This document shows, piece by piece, positions 6,105 to 12,603 of a stretch of 23,483 bases of DNA (its first letter is position 1; each line of letters opens with the position of its first letter). The notes under the pieces were generated by a model. That model ran no database searches, had not been told where the DNA came from, and saw nothing but the letters and a program-made list of their open reading frames with translations. The stretch is from CAZRIP01 sp964600165. Its GTDB lineage: Bacteria; Elusimicrobiota; Elusimicrobia; UBA1565; UBA9628. A program made the translations under genes and the position numbers. The DNA is taken from contig CAZRIP010000060.1 in assembly GCA_964600165.1 (NCBI GenBank), positions 1 through 23,483 on the forward strand, in the 5' to 3' direction.

Positions 6105-6117
6105 TTCTCGTCGAGAA
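6105..6117. promoter_or_regulatory. 13-bp palindrome TTCTCGTCGAGAA, possible operator (copy 2)
   Basis: This is identical to the copy at 4902-4914. It begins seven bases upstream of the minus-strand TATAAT box, so it overlaps the promoter of the asparaginase-like gene. Confidence 0.45.
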
Positions 6118-6133
6118 TGGGCCGGGGAGGACC

Positions 6134-6153
6134 CCTAGGTCCAAGGACCTAGG
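6134..6153. promoter_or_regulatory. Perfect 9-bp inverted repeat in a divergent promoter region
   Basis: CCTAGGTCC (6134-6142) and GGACCTAGG (6145-6153) are perfect arms around AA. A third half-unit, AGGACCTA, follows at 6154-6161. The repeat lies between the divergent asparaginase and yggS promoters, 17 bases before the yggS -35 region. It could be an operator or an RNA hairpin if transcription crosses it; there is no T-run. Confidence 0.5.
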
Positions 6154-6169
6154 AGGACCTACTTAGTTG

Positions 6170-6198
6170 TTGTTTTATGTCGCGGGCTTTGCTATAAT
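6170..6198 (+). promoter_or_regulatory. yggS promoter TTGTTT-17-TATAAT with TGC extension
   Basis: TTGTTT (6170-6175) and TATAAT (6193-6198) are 17 bases apart, and TGC precedes the -10. The start codon at 6210 is 11 bases after the -10, leaving about four or five bases of leader. Confidence 0.65.
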
Positions 6199-6209
6199 GG
6201 CTTTGTTCG

Positions 6210-6881
6210 GTGATCCTTGACAATATAAACAAAATACGCTACCGCGTGCGCGCGGCCGCTCAGCGATCCGGTCGAAACCCGAACGACGTCTCCGTGATCG
6301 CCGTGACGAAGTACGCCGAGCTCGCTTCGGTTCGAGAGCTTCTCGAATCCGGGCTCGTGGGCGAAATAGCGGAAAGCAGGGTCCAGGATGCGGCCTCGCG
6401 TCGAGAGGCGCTCCAGGCCGCGGCGGGCAAGGTCCGCTGGCGGCTGATCGGACACCTGCAAACGAACAAAGCCAAGAAAGCCGTCCAGGTCTTCGACGCG
6501 ATCGACTCCCTCGACAGCTTGAAGCTCGCCGAGGCGCTCGAGCGGGCGCTTCCGGAAGGGAAAATCCTTCCCGTCCTGGTCCAAGTCAAGATCACGGAAC
6601 GCGAGACCCAGTCCGGTGTCTCACCGGACGCTCTGCCCGCTCTGCTCAAGGGGCTCGAGGCTTTACCGAGGCTCGAGGCGCGCGGCCTGATGGCCATCGC
6701 CCCGAACCTCGAGCCGGTGGAGAAGACGCGGCCCTTCTTCAGAAGCGTCAAGGCGTTGTTCGACCGATTTTTCAGCGCAGTCCCCGGAGCTCAACTTTCG
6801 ATGGGCATGAGCCGGGACTTCGAAGTGGCCGTGGAAGAAGGCGCGACGCACGTCAGGGTCGGCTCAGCGATTTTCTCGTGA
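6210..6881 (+). CDS. yggS: YggS family pyridoxal phosphate homeostasis protein
   Basis: The product is 223 residues, typical for the family. The PLP-binding lysine is K34 in VIAVTKY. Other signatures are IGHLQTNKAKK, LVQVKITERETQSG, LMAIAPN, and the phosphate-binding end MGMSRDFEVAVEEGATHVRVG. YggS/PLPBP proteins fold like the barrel of alanine racemase, bind PLP without known catalysis, and keep vitamin B6 and amino-acid pools balanced. The start is the GTG at 6210, because the good promoter (6170-6198) ends just before it. It is followed after 28 bases by a DUF167 gene, a pairing common in yggS operons. Confidence 0.93.
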   Translation: MILDNINKIRYRVRAAAQRSGRNPNDVSVIAVTKYAELASVRELLESGLVGEIAESRVQDAASRREALQAAAGKVRWRLIGHLQTNKAKKAVQVFDAIDSLDSLKLAEALERALPEGKILPVLVQVKITERETQSGVSPDALPALLKGLEALPRLEARGLMAIAPNLEPVEKTRPFFRSVKALFDRFFSAVPGAQLSMGMSRDFEVAVEEGATHVRVGSAIFS

Positions 6882-6909
6882 CTCAGCAACCAAGGGAAGG
6901 AGGACATTC

Positions 6910-7173
6910 ATGATCGTCAAGGTCCGCGTCATCCCCAACGCCCTAGACAACGAAGTCGTATCCCGCATCGGGAGCGTGCTCAGGGTGAAGGTCGCCTCGC
7001 CGAGGGTCGACGAGAAGGCCAACAATACGTTGAAGAACTACCTCGCCGAGTTCTTCGAGGTCACGCCGAAGAAGGTCAACATCCTGCGCGGCGCCAACGG
7101 CCGAGAGAAGACCGTCGAGATCGTCGGGCGCACGGAAGAGCAGCTCAAGCGCGTGATGGAGTCCATTCCGTAA
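6910..7173 (+). CDS. DUF167 family protein (YggU-like)
   Basis: The product is 87 residues. It shows the DUF167 pattern: an N-terminal strand VKVRVIPNAL, then LRVKVASPRVDEKANNTLKNYLAEFF, TPKKVNILRGANGREKTVEI, and a closing helix. The V-x-x-P-x-x-D-x-K-A-N segment is the family hallmark. A strong ribosome site AAGGAGG sits seven bases before the ATG at 6910, unlike the leaderless genes nearby. The function of the family is unknown; it is often found next to yggS. The operon ends at the terminator 7214-7255. Confidence 0.9.
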   Translation: MIVKVRVIPNALDNEVVSRIGSVLRVKVASPRVDEKANNTLKNYLAEFFEVTPKKVNILRGANGREKTVEIVGRTEEQLKRVMESIP

Positions 7174-7213
7174 GCCGTCTTTCGCGAAGCATCCTTTAAT
7201 AGAGGAACAGACG

Positions 7214-7255
7214 CCCGCGACCCCTGCACGCCAGGGGCGCGGGTGTCGCTTTTTT
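7214..7255 (+). terminator. Strong rho-independent terminator
   Basis: CCCGCG-A-CCCCTG (7214-7226) pairs with CAGGGG-CGCGGG (7232-7243), a 12-bp GC-rich stem with one bulged A and a 5-base loop. TGTCGC and six T (7250-7255) follow. It ends the yggS-DUF167 operon and sits directly before the mtnA -10 box. Confidence 0.85.
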
Positions 7256-7256
7256 G

Positions 7257-7262
7257 TATGAT
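7257..7262 (+). promoter_or_regulatory. -10 box TATGAT of the mtnA operon
   Basis: TATGAT begins two bases after the T-run of the preceding terminator and ends 12 bases before the ATG at 7275. The -35 region would fall inside the terminator stem and shows no match. No riboswitch can fit in such a short leader. Confidence 0.5.
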
Positions 7263-7274
7263 CTCCACGATTCG

Positions 7275-8318
7275 ATGACCGAGCGTTTTCCTTTAAAAGA
7301 CTCTATAGCTCATATTGCATGGCGCGGCGATCGCCTGCGCGTCCTCGACCAGCGCCTGCTGCCGCGCAAGATCAAATACCTCGACTGCCGCACGGCCAAG
7401 GACGTCGCCAAGGCGACCAAGGACATGGCCCTGCGCGGCGCGCCGCTGATCGGCTGCGCGGCGGCGTACGGCATGGCGCTGGCGGCGCGAAAAGGCGACC
7501 GGCACGCGCTGCCCGAGGCCGCGGCGACGCTCAAAGCGGCGCGTCCGACGGCCGTCAACCTCGCGCACGCCGTCGATCACATGCTCGAGGTCGCGCGGGG
7601 CTGCCGTAACGGCGAGCTGGCGAAGTCGATGGACCGCGCCGCCCGCGCTTATTACGATTTCGACCTTCGCGCCAACCAGACCATGGCCAAGCTCGGCGCC
7701 GCGCTGCTCAAGAAGGGCACCAACGTCATCACGCATTGCAACGCCGGCGCGCTGGCGACGGCCGGCCTGGGCACCTCGCTCGGCATGATCCGCTACGCCC
7801 ATTACCTCGGGAAAGTCGACCACGTCTACCCCTGCGAGACGCGGCCGTATCTCCAGGGCAGCCGCCTGACGCTTTGGGAGTTGATGCAGGCCAAGGTCCC
7901 GTCCACTCTGATCACCGACAACATGGCCGCGCACCTCATGAAGGTCAAGAAGATCGGCGCCGTCATCGTCGGCAGCGACCGCATCGCCGCCAACGCCGAC
8001 GTCTGCAACAAGATCGGGACTTACGGCCTGGCGATCTTGGCCAAGCACCACGGCGTGCCGTTCTACGTGGTGGCGCCGAGCACGACCGTCGACCTTTCCT
8101 GTCCGAACGGCGACGCGATCCCGATCGAAGAGCGCGGCATCGACGAGGTCGTCACGATCTTCGGCCGGCCCATCGCGCCCAAGGGCGCCAAGGCCCATCA
8201 TTTCGCTTTTGACGTCACTCCTCATGCGCTCGTCACCGCCATCGTCACCGAGCGGGGCGTCGTCAAGCCCGCCGACGGCAAGACGCTCAAAAAGGTCCTA
8301 ACCTCTCATGAAACATAA
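7275..8318 (+). CDS. mtnA: S-methyl-5-thioribose-1-phosphate isomerase
   Basis: The product is 347 residues, the usual length. It converts methylthioribose-1-phosphate to methylthioribulose-1-phosphate in methionine salvage. Key features are RGAPLIG (54-60, phosphate binding), HCNAGALATAG with the catalytic cysteine C155, ETRPYLQGSRLT (188-199), and GSDRIAANADVCNKIGTY with the catalytic aspartate D235. I start at the ATG at 7275 since the frame upstream enters the -10 box and terminator. It leads a seven-gene operon and overlaps pyruvate kinase by 11 bases. No other salvage genes (mtnP, mtnB and so on) are in the window, so it may instead serve a shunt that recycles methylthioadenosine by a partial route. 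Confidence 0.93.
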   Translation: MTERFPLKDSIAHIAWRGDRLRVLDQRLLPRKIKYLDCRTAKDVAKATKDMALRGAPLIGCAAAYGMALAARKGDRHALPEAAATLKAARPTAVNLAHAVDHMLEVARGCRNGELAKSMDRAARAYYDFDLRANQTMAKLGAALLKKGTNVITHCNAGALATAGLGTSLGMIRYAHYLGKVDHVYPCETRPYLQGSRLTLWELMQAKVPSTLITDNMAAHLMKVKKIGAVIVGSDRIAANADVCNKIGTYGLAILAKHHGVPFYVVAPSTTVDLSCPNGDAIPIEERGIDEVVTIFGRPIAPKGAKAHHFAFDVTPHALVTAIVTERGVVKPADGKTLKKVLTSHET

Positions 8319-9777
8319 CTCGACCGCCCTGCAAAACGCACGGCCGAAGATGACGAAGATCCTCGCCACGCTCGGCCCCGCGTCGGCCCGGCCCGAGATG
8401 ATCAAGGCCTTGCTTCAAGCCGGCGCCAACGCCTTCCGCCTCAACTGCTCGCACGCGTCGATGGACGAGCTCGCGGGCAGCGTCGGGCTCATCCGCAAGA
8501 CCTCCGACCGCGCCAAGATCCCGTGCTCGATCGTCATGGACCTGCAGGGCCCGCGGCTGCGCGTCGGGCGCCTGCGCAACGGCGAGCCGGTGGCGCTCAA
8601 GAACGGCGCGCGCCTGCGCATCACGACGGCCGACGTGCCCGGCACCTCCGAGGAGATCTCCACCAACTTCAAGAAGCTGCCGCAGACGGTCTCAAAGGGC
8701 TCTCACATCCTTCTCGACGACGGCACCATCCAGCTCGTCGTCACGAAGGTCGAGGCCAAGGCGGTCGAGACCGAGGTCGTCATCGGCGGACTGCTCAAGG
8801 AGCACAAGGGCATCAACCTGCCGGGCGCCGACATCGACCTGCCCGCGCTGACGACCAAGGACCTGCGCGACCTGCAGGCGGGCCTGAAGCTCGGCATCAG
8901 CCACGTCGCGCTGTCGTTCGTGCGCAGCCCCGACGACATCCAGCGCGCGCGCCACATGATCAAGAAGGCCGGCTCGACGATGAAGGTGATCGCCAAGATC
9001 GAGCATCCGCTGGCGCTCATCCGCATCCATCCGATCTTGGACGCCGCCGACGGCATCATGATCGCCCGCGGCGACCTCGCCGTGGAGCTCTCGCCGGCCG
9101 ACGTGCCGGCGGCCCAAAAACAGCTCGTCAGAAAGGCCAACGACGCCGGCAAGCTCTGCATCGTCGCCACGCAGATGCTCGAGTCGATGATCGAGCACTC
9201 GAATCCGACGCGCGCCGAGGCCTCCGACGTCGCCAACGCCATCTTCGACGGCGCCGACGTCGTCATGCTCTCCGGCGAGACCGCCGTCGGCAAGTACCCG
9301 ATCCAGGCCGTCTCGATGATGGCCGACATCATCCGCAAGGCCGAGAACTCGCCGTTCAAGTACCTGCTGATCCCGAAGGGCTTGAACGACACGAAAGAGA
9401 CCGGCTTCGCGCACGCGCTGGCGCGCGCCGCGCACGACGCCTGCGACGTCACGGGCGCCGACGCCGTCATCGTCTACACTCTGACGGGCTGGTCGGCCCG
9501 CGTCATGTCGAAGTACCGCCCGAACGCGCCGATCTTCGCGCTGACGCCGCTCAAGTCGACCTTCAATCAGATGGCGCTGTATTGGGGCGTCACGCCGGTC
9601 ATCTGCCCGCTCGGCAAGACCACGGACCAGATGCTTTCGCTCGGCGAGCGCATCCTCGCCAAGCAGGGCCTGATCCATCCCGGCGAGACGATGCTGATCA
9701 CGGCCGGCGGCACGGCCAAGCACAAGGCCTCGAACATGCTCAAGATCCAGGTCGTCGGCTCGCAGACCTATCGATAG
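8308..9777 (+). CDS. pyk: Pyruvate kinase
   Basis: The product is 489 residues. It makes pyruvate and ATP from phosphoenolpyruvate and ADP, the last step of glycolysis. Signatures are TLGPAS, FRLNCSHAS (R44, N46, S48), DLQGPRLRVG, SFVRSPDDI, VIAKIEHP (catalytic Lys), IMIARGDLAVEL (metal and substrate loop), TQMLESMI and NPTRAEASDVANAIFDGAD. The DLQGP form with Arg at the next position differs from the common DLKGPE form. The C-terminal allosteric domain is present (VIVYTLTGWSARVMSKYRP). It starts inside the end of mtnA (11-base overlap), so translation is probably coupled, and it abuts the next start codon directly. Pyruvate made here would feed the dehydrogenase encoded at 19255-23483. Confidence 0.95.
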   Translation: MKHNSTALQNARPKMTKILATLGPASARPEMIKALLQAGANAFRLNCSHASMDELAGSVGLIRKTSDRAKIPCSIVMDLQGPRLRVGRLRNGEPVALKNGARLRITTADVPGTSEEISTNFKKLPQTVSKGSHILLDDGTIQLVVTKVEAKAVETEVVIGGLLKEHKGINLPGADIDLPALTTKDLRDLQAGLKLGISHVALSFVRSPDDIQRARHMIKKAGSTMKVIAKIEHPLALIRIHPILDAADGIMIARGDLAVELSPADVPAAQKQLVRKANDAGKLCIVATQMLESMIEHSNPTRAEASDVANAIFDGADVVMLSGETAVGKYPIQAVSMMADIIRKAENSPFKYLLIPKGLNDTKETGFAHALARAAHDACDVTGADAVIVYTLTGWSARVMSKYRPNAPIFALTPLKSTFNQMALYWGVTPVICPLGKTTDQMLSLGERILAKQGLIHPGETMLITAGGTAKHKASNMLKIQVVGSQTYR

Positions 9778-10632
9778 ATGACGCTCGAGCCGGTTAAATG
9801 GCTGCTCGAGGTCGCGGGGGCCTCCTTCGCCGGCGGCGTCATCGGCGCGATCAGCGGGCTCGGCGGCGGCATCGTGATCGTCCCGGTCTTGACCCTCTTT
9901 CTCGGCATGAGGATCCACGACGCGATCGGCGCGAGCATCATCTCCGTCATCGCGGTCTCGAGCGGCGCCGGCTCGGTCTACGTCAAGGATCGGATCACGA
10001 ACATCCGCATCGCCATGTTCCTGGAGCTCTCGACGGCCGCCGGCGCGATCGTCGGCGCGGCGGTGCTCACGCGCTACGTCAACGGCCGCTGGCTCTCGGT
10101 GCTCTTCGGCGCGACCCTGCTGACGTCTCTGATCCCGATCATGGCGAACATCGGCGAGGAGCTTCCTCAAGGCGTCCATAACGACGCCTTGGCCCAAAAG
10201 CTCCGGCTCAACGGCGCGTACTACGACAAGCGCCTTCGCCGCGAGGTGGCGTACCAGGTGACCGGCATCCCGGCCGCCTCGGCGCTCATGGCGGTCGCCG
10301 GGGTCATCTCCGGGCTGCTCGGCATCGGCGCGGGCGTCGTGAAAGTGCTCGCGCACGAGATCTGCATGAAGGTCCCGACCAAGGTCTCCACCGCCACCAG
10401 CAACTTCATGATCGGCGTGACGGCGGCGGCGGCGGCCGGAGTTTATCTGCGCAGAGGGGAAGTCTTGCCCTTCTTGGTCGTGCCGGTCGCCGTCTCGGTC
10501 CTGAGCGGCGCGTTCCTCGGGACGAAGATCATGGAGCGGATGTCCAACGCCCGCGTCCGCCAGGTCTTCGCCGTCGCGCTCGCCGTGATCGGCGTGCAGA
10601 TGCTGCTGCGCGGCCTGCGGGGGAAAATGTGA
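9778..10632 (+). CDS. Sulfite exporter TauE/SafE family membrane protein
   Basis: The product is 284 residues with about eight transmembrane helices. The two TauE/SafE half-repeats are visible as Gly-rich helices: GGVIGAISGLGGGIVIVPVL near the N-terminus and AGVISGLLGIGAGVVKVLAH in the second half. The linker carries a polar insert (about residues 120-155). Members move small sulfur or organic anions across the inner membrane, and the substrate here is unknown. The start codon follows the pyruvate kinase stop with no gap, and the stop overlaps the GTG of the DUF1634 gene. This pairing with DUF1634 is typical for the family and suggests a two-part transporter. Confidence 0.88.
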   Translation: MTLEPVKWLLEVAGASFAGGVIGAISGLGGGIVIVPVLTLFLGMRIHDAIGASIISVIAVSSGAGSVYVKDRITNIRIAMFLELSTAAGAIVGAAVLTRYVNGRWLSVLFGATLLTSLIPIMANIGEELPQGVHNDALAQKLRLNGAYYDKRLRREVAYQVTGIPAASALMAVAGVISGLLGIGAGVVKVLAHEICMKVPTKVSTATSNFMIGVTAAAAAGVYLRRGEVLPFLVVPVAVSVLSGAFLGTKIMERMSNARVRQVFAVALAVIGVQMLLRGLRGKM

Positions 10633-10997
10633 GCGGAGTTGAGGAGGATTTCGCGATCCACAACGTCTCCGCGTGGGTCCTGCGCGGCGGCGTCGTCTCG
10701 AGCGTCGGCGTCATGCTCCTCGGACTGGTGCTGGCGTTCATCAAGCAGCCGCCCACGGTGGCCCAGATGGAAAGCGTGCGCTTCGGCTCGGATTTCGCCG
10801 GCATCTTCGTCCGCGCGGCGGGGGGCGACGGCGTCGCCCTCATCGACCTCGGGATCTTCATGCTCGTGCTGACGCCGATCCTGCGCGTGGCGAGCGCGAT
10901 GGCGCTCTTCGCGGCCCACGAGCGCGACTGGCTCTACACGGGCATCACGTCCGTCGTGCTCGTGCTGACGCTGGTATCCCTGCTCGTGCTCCGCTGA
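10629..10997 (+). CDS. DUF1634 family membrane protein
   Basis: The product is 122 residues with three transmembrane segments: GGVVSSVGVMLLGLVLAFI, ALIDLGIFMLVLTPILRVASA (a Pro-containing helix typical of the family) and LYTGITSVVLVLTLVSLLVL. The start is the GTG at 10629, overlapping the upstream stop as GTGA. DUF1634 genes usually lie beside TauE/SafE genes, as here, and probably form the partner subunit. The function itself is uncharacterised. Confidence 0.85.
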   Translation: MSGVEEDFAIHNVSAWVLRGGVVSSVGVMLLGLVLAFIKQPPTVAQMESVRFGSDFAGIFVRAAGGDGVALIDLGIFMLVLTPILRVASAMALFAAHERDWLYTGITSVVLVLTLVSLLVLR

Positions 10998-11001
10998 CCG
11001 C

Positions 11002-11316
11002 ATGCCCGCTTTCCGCGTCGTGCTGATGACGGCGCCGCCGGACCTGGCCGAGACGCTGGCGCGCGGACTCGTCGAGGCGCGGCTCGCCGCCTGCGTCAAC
11101 GTCGTGCCCGGCGTCATGTCCGTTTATCGGTATAAAGGGAAGCTCGAGAAAGACCCCGAGACTCTGCTCGTCTGCAAGACGCGCGCGCCGCTTTTCAAGA
11201 AGCTCGAGGCCTGGGTCAAGAAGCATCACCGCTACGAGGTCCCCGAGATCATCGCCCTGCCCGTCGAGGAGGGGCACAAGCCGTATCTCGACTGGCTCGC
11301 GAAGGAGACGAAGTGA
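11002..11316 (+). CDS. cutA: CutA1 divalent-cation tolerance protein
   Basis: The product is 104 residues, standard for the family. Signatures are ARGLVEARLAACVNVVPGV near the N-terminus, SVYRYKGKLEKDPETLLVCKT, and HHRYEVPEIIALPVEEGHKPYLDWL at the C-terminus. CutA1 forms a stable trimer related to PII proteins; it has been linked to copper tolerance, but its true role is unclear. It starts four bases after the DUF1634 stop, and its own stop overlaps the next GTG. Confidence 0.93.
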   Translation: MPAFRVVLMTAPPDLAETLARGLVEARLAACVNVVPGVMSVYRYKGKLEKDPETLLVCKTRAPLFKKLEAWVKKHHRYEVPEIIALPVEEGHKPYLDWLAKETK

Positions 11317-12032
11317 GCCTCGCCATCGAGCCGCGCGCCTTCACGACGACCGTCCTTTCCTCCAAAGACGAAGCGGCGCACGCGCGCACCATCCGCGTCG
11401 CCGTCCCCGAAGATTTCGTCTTCATCCCGGGCATGTGGGTCATGACGCGCTTCGAGGACGATCCGAAGACCTGGCGCGCGTACTCCATCTCCTCGTCGCC
11501 CTTCGAAAAATCCTTCGTGGAGCTGACGGTCGCCAAGGCAGGGGAGTTCTCGGAGCGCCTGTGCGCGGCGCCCGTCGGCGCGGCTCTCATGGTCCGAGGG
11601 CCCTACGGCAAATGGGTTTACCGCGACGACGCGCGCAGCGCCGTGCTGATCTCGGGCGGCACGGGCCTGACGCCGTTTCGCGCGATGGCGCGCTACGTTT
11701 TGGACAAGAAGCTGCCCAACAAGCTCACGATCGTGTACTCGGTCAAGCGGCCCGAGGAGATCATCTATCGGGAGGACCTCGAGCGCTTCCGCGAGGCAGG
11801 GATCAAAGTTTATACGACCGTGACGCGCCCCGGCGCGCGCGGCTGGAGCGGGCCGACGGGCCGCGTCGACCTCGCCGTGCTCGAGCGCGAGGTGGAGGAT
11901 TTCGACGGGTCGTGGTACTTCCTTTGCGGCCCGAACGCGATGGTCAAGGAGCTGAGCGCGGCGCTGACGGCGCGCGGCATCCCGCCGGAGCGCGTGCGCA
12001 CCGAGAAATGGGGCGATTACCAGGACCTCTGA
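11313..12032 (+). CDS. FAD/NAD(P)H-binding oxidoreductase (ferredoxin reductase family)
   Basis: The product is 239 residues. The FAD motif RxYS is in WRAYSISSSP (about residues 50-59), the flavin-phosphate region is MVRGPYGKWV, the NAD(P) pyrophosphate loop is SGGTGLTPFRAMAR, and the end carries WYFLCGPNAMVKEL and RTEKWGDY. It has no iron-sulfur domain of its own, so electrons must pass to a separate partner. The last residues differ from plant-type ferredoxin-NADP reductases, which end in an aromatic residue. Such small reductases can serve dioxygenases, ferredoxins or flavohaem-like systems; context does not decide. It overlaps cutA by four bases and maf by 25. Confidence 0.85.
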   Translation: MSLAIEPRAFTTTVLSSKDEAAHARTIRVAVPEDFVFIPGMWVMTRFEDDPKTWRAYSISSSPFEKSFVELTVAKAGEFSERLCAAPVGAALMVRGPYGKWVYRDDARSAVLISGGTGLTPFRAMARYVLDKKLPNKLTIVYSVKRPEEIIYREDLERFREAGIKVYTTVTRPGARGWSGPTGRVDLAVLEREVEDFDGSWYFLCGPNAMVKELSAALTARGIPPERVRTEKWGDYQDL

Positions 12033-12577
12033 TCCTCGCCTCGGCGTCGCCGCAGCGCCGAAAGCTTCTCAAGAAGCTGCGCGTTCCCTTCACGATCGTC
12101 CCCAGCCGCGTCTCCGAGGCGAGCCGGGAAAAAAACCCGCGCCGGCTCGTCGCGCTGCTCGCCAAGCGCAAGGCGCTCGAGGTCGCGCGCAAGCGCCCCG
12201 AGGCCGTCGTGCTCGGCTCGGACACGCTCGTCGTCTGCCGCGGCGAGATCCTCGGCAAGCCCAAGGACCGCGAGGACAGCGAGCGCATCCTGCGGCTCTT
12301 GAACGGGAGCTGGCAGCGCGTCTACACGGGCGTCTGCGTCGCCGTCGGCGGGGGGAAGAGAACGTATTCCGACGTCGCCGTATCGAAAGTAAAGTCCAGA
12401 AAGCTCACCGATGAAGAGCTGCTCCGTTTCGCCGGCAAGCACATGGACAAAGCCGGCAGCTACGCCGTGCAGGACAAAGAAGACCCCTTCGTCGAGAAAG
12501 TCGTCGGAGACTTCGACAACGTGATCGGCCTTCCGCTGCGCTCGGTGCGCAAACTGCTCAAGCGCGCCTCGCGCTAA
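12008..12577 (+). CDS. maf: Maf family nucleotide pyrophosphatase
   Basis: The product is 189 residues. Maf motifs are ILASASPQRRKLL, the catalytic region VVLGSDTLVVCRGEILGKP, NGSWQRVYTGVCV, and AGSYAVQDKEDPFVEKVVGD followed by NVIGLPL. The family hydrolyses non-canonical or excess nucleoside triphosphates (dTTP/UTP in the YhdE type). The start is uncertain: the ATG at 12008 lies within the end of the preceding gene and gives MGRLPGPLILASASP. The family normally begins two to five residues before ILAS, so the CTG at 12029 is an alternative. It is the last gene of the operon and stops three bases before a large palindrome. Confidence 0.88.
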   Translation: MGRLPGPLILASASPQRRKLLKKLRVPFTIVPSRVSEASREKNPRRLVALLAKRKALEVARKRPEAVVLGSDTLVVCRGEILGKPKDREDSERILRLLNGSWQRVYTGVCVAVGGGKRTYSDVAVSKVKSRKLTDEELLRFAGKHMDKAGSYAVQDKEDPFVEKVVGDFDNVIGLPLRSVRKLLKRASR

Positions 12578-12579
12578 TC

Positions 12580-12603
12580 ATCATCCGCCACGTGGCGGAT
12601 GAT
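12580..12603. terminator. Perfect 24-bp palindrome, likely bidirectional terminator
   Basis: ATCATCCGCCAC (12580-12591) is followed directly by its exact complement (12592-12603). It fits exactly between the stop codons of maf and the sensor kinase and overlaps the first base of the kinase stop. Either RNA would form a stable hairpin. No T-run is present on either side. Confidence 0.6.

Noticed and set aside
7174..7274. A SAM or other riboswitch before mtnA
   Set aside because: The space holds the terminator of the previous operon and a -10 box, leaving only about five bases of leader.
8692..10356. A 554-codon minus-strand frame across pyruvate kinase and the transporter gene
   Set aside because: It spans two well-supported plus-strand genes and its translation is an Asp/Arg/His/Val-rich shadow with no motif.
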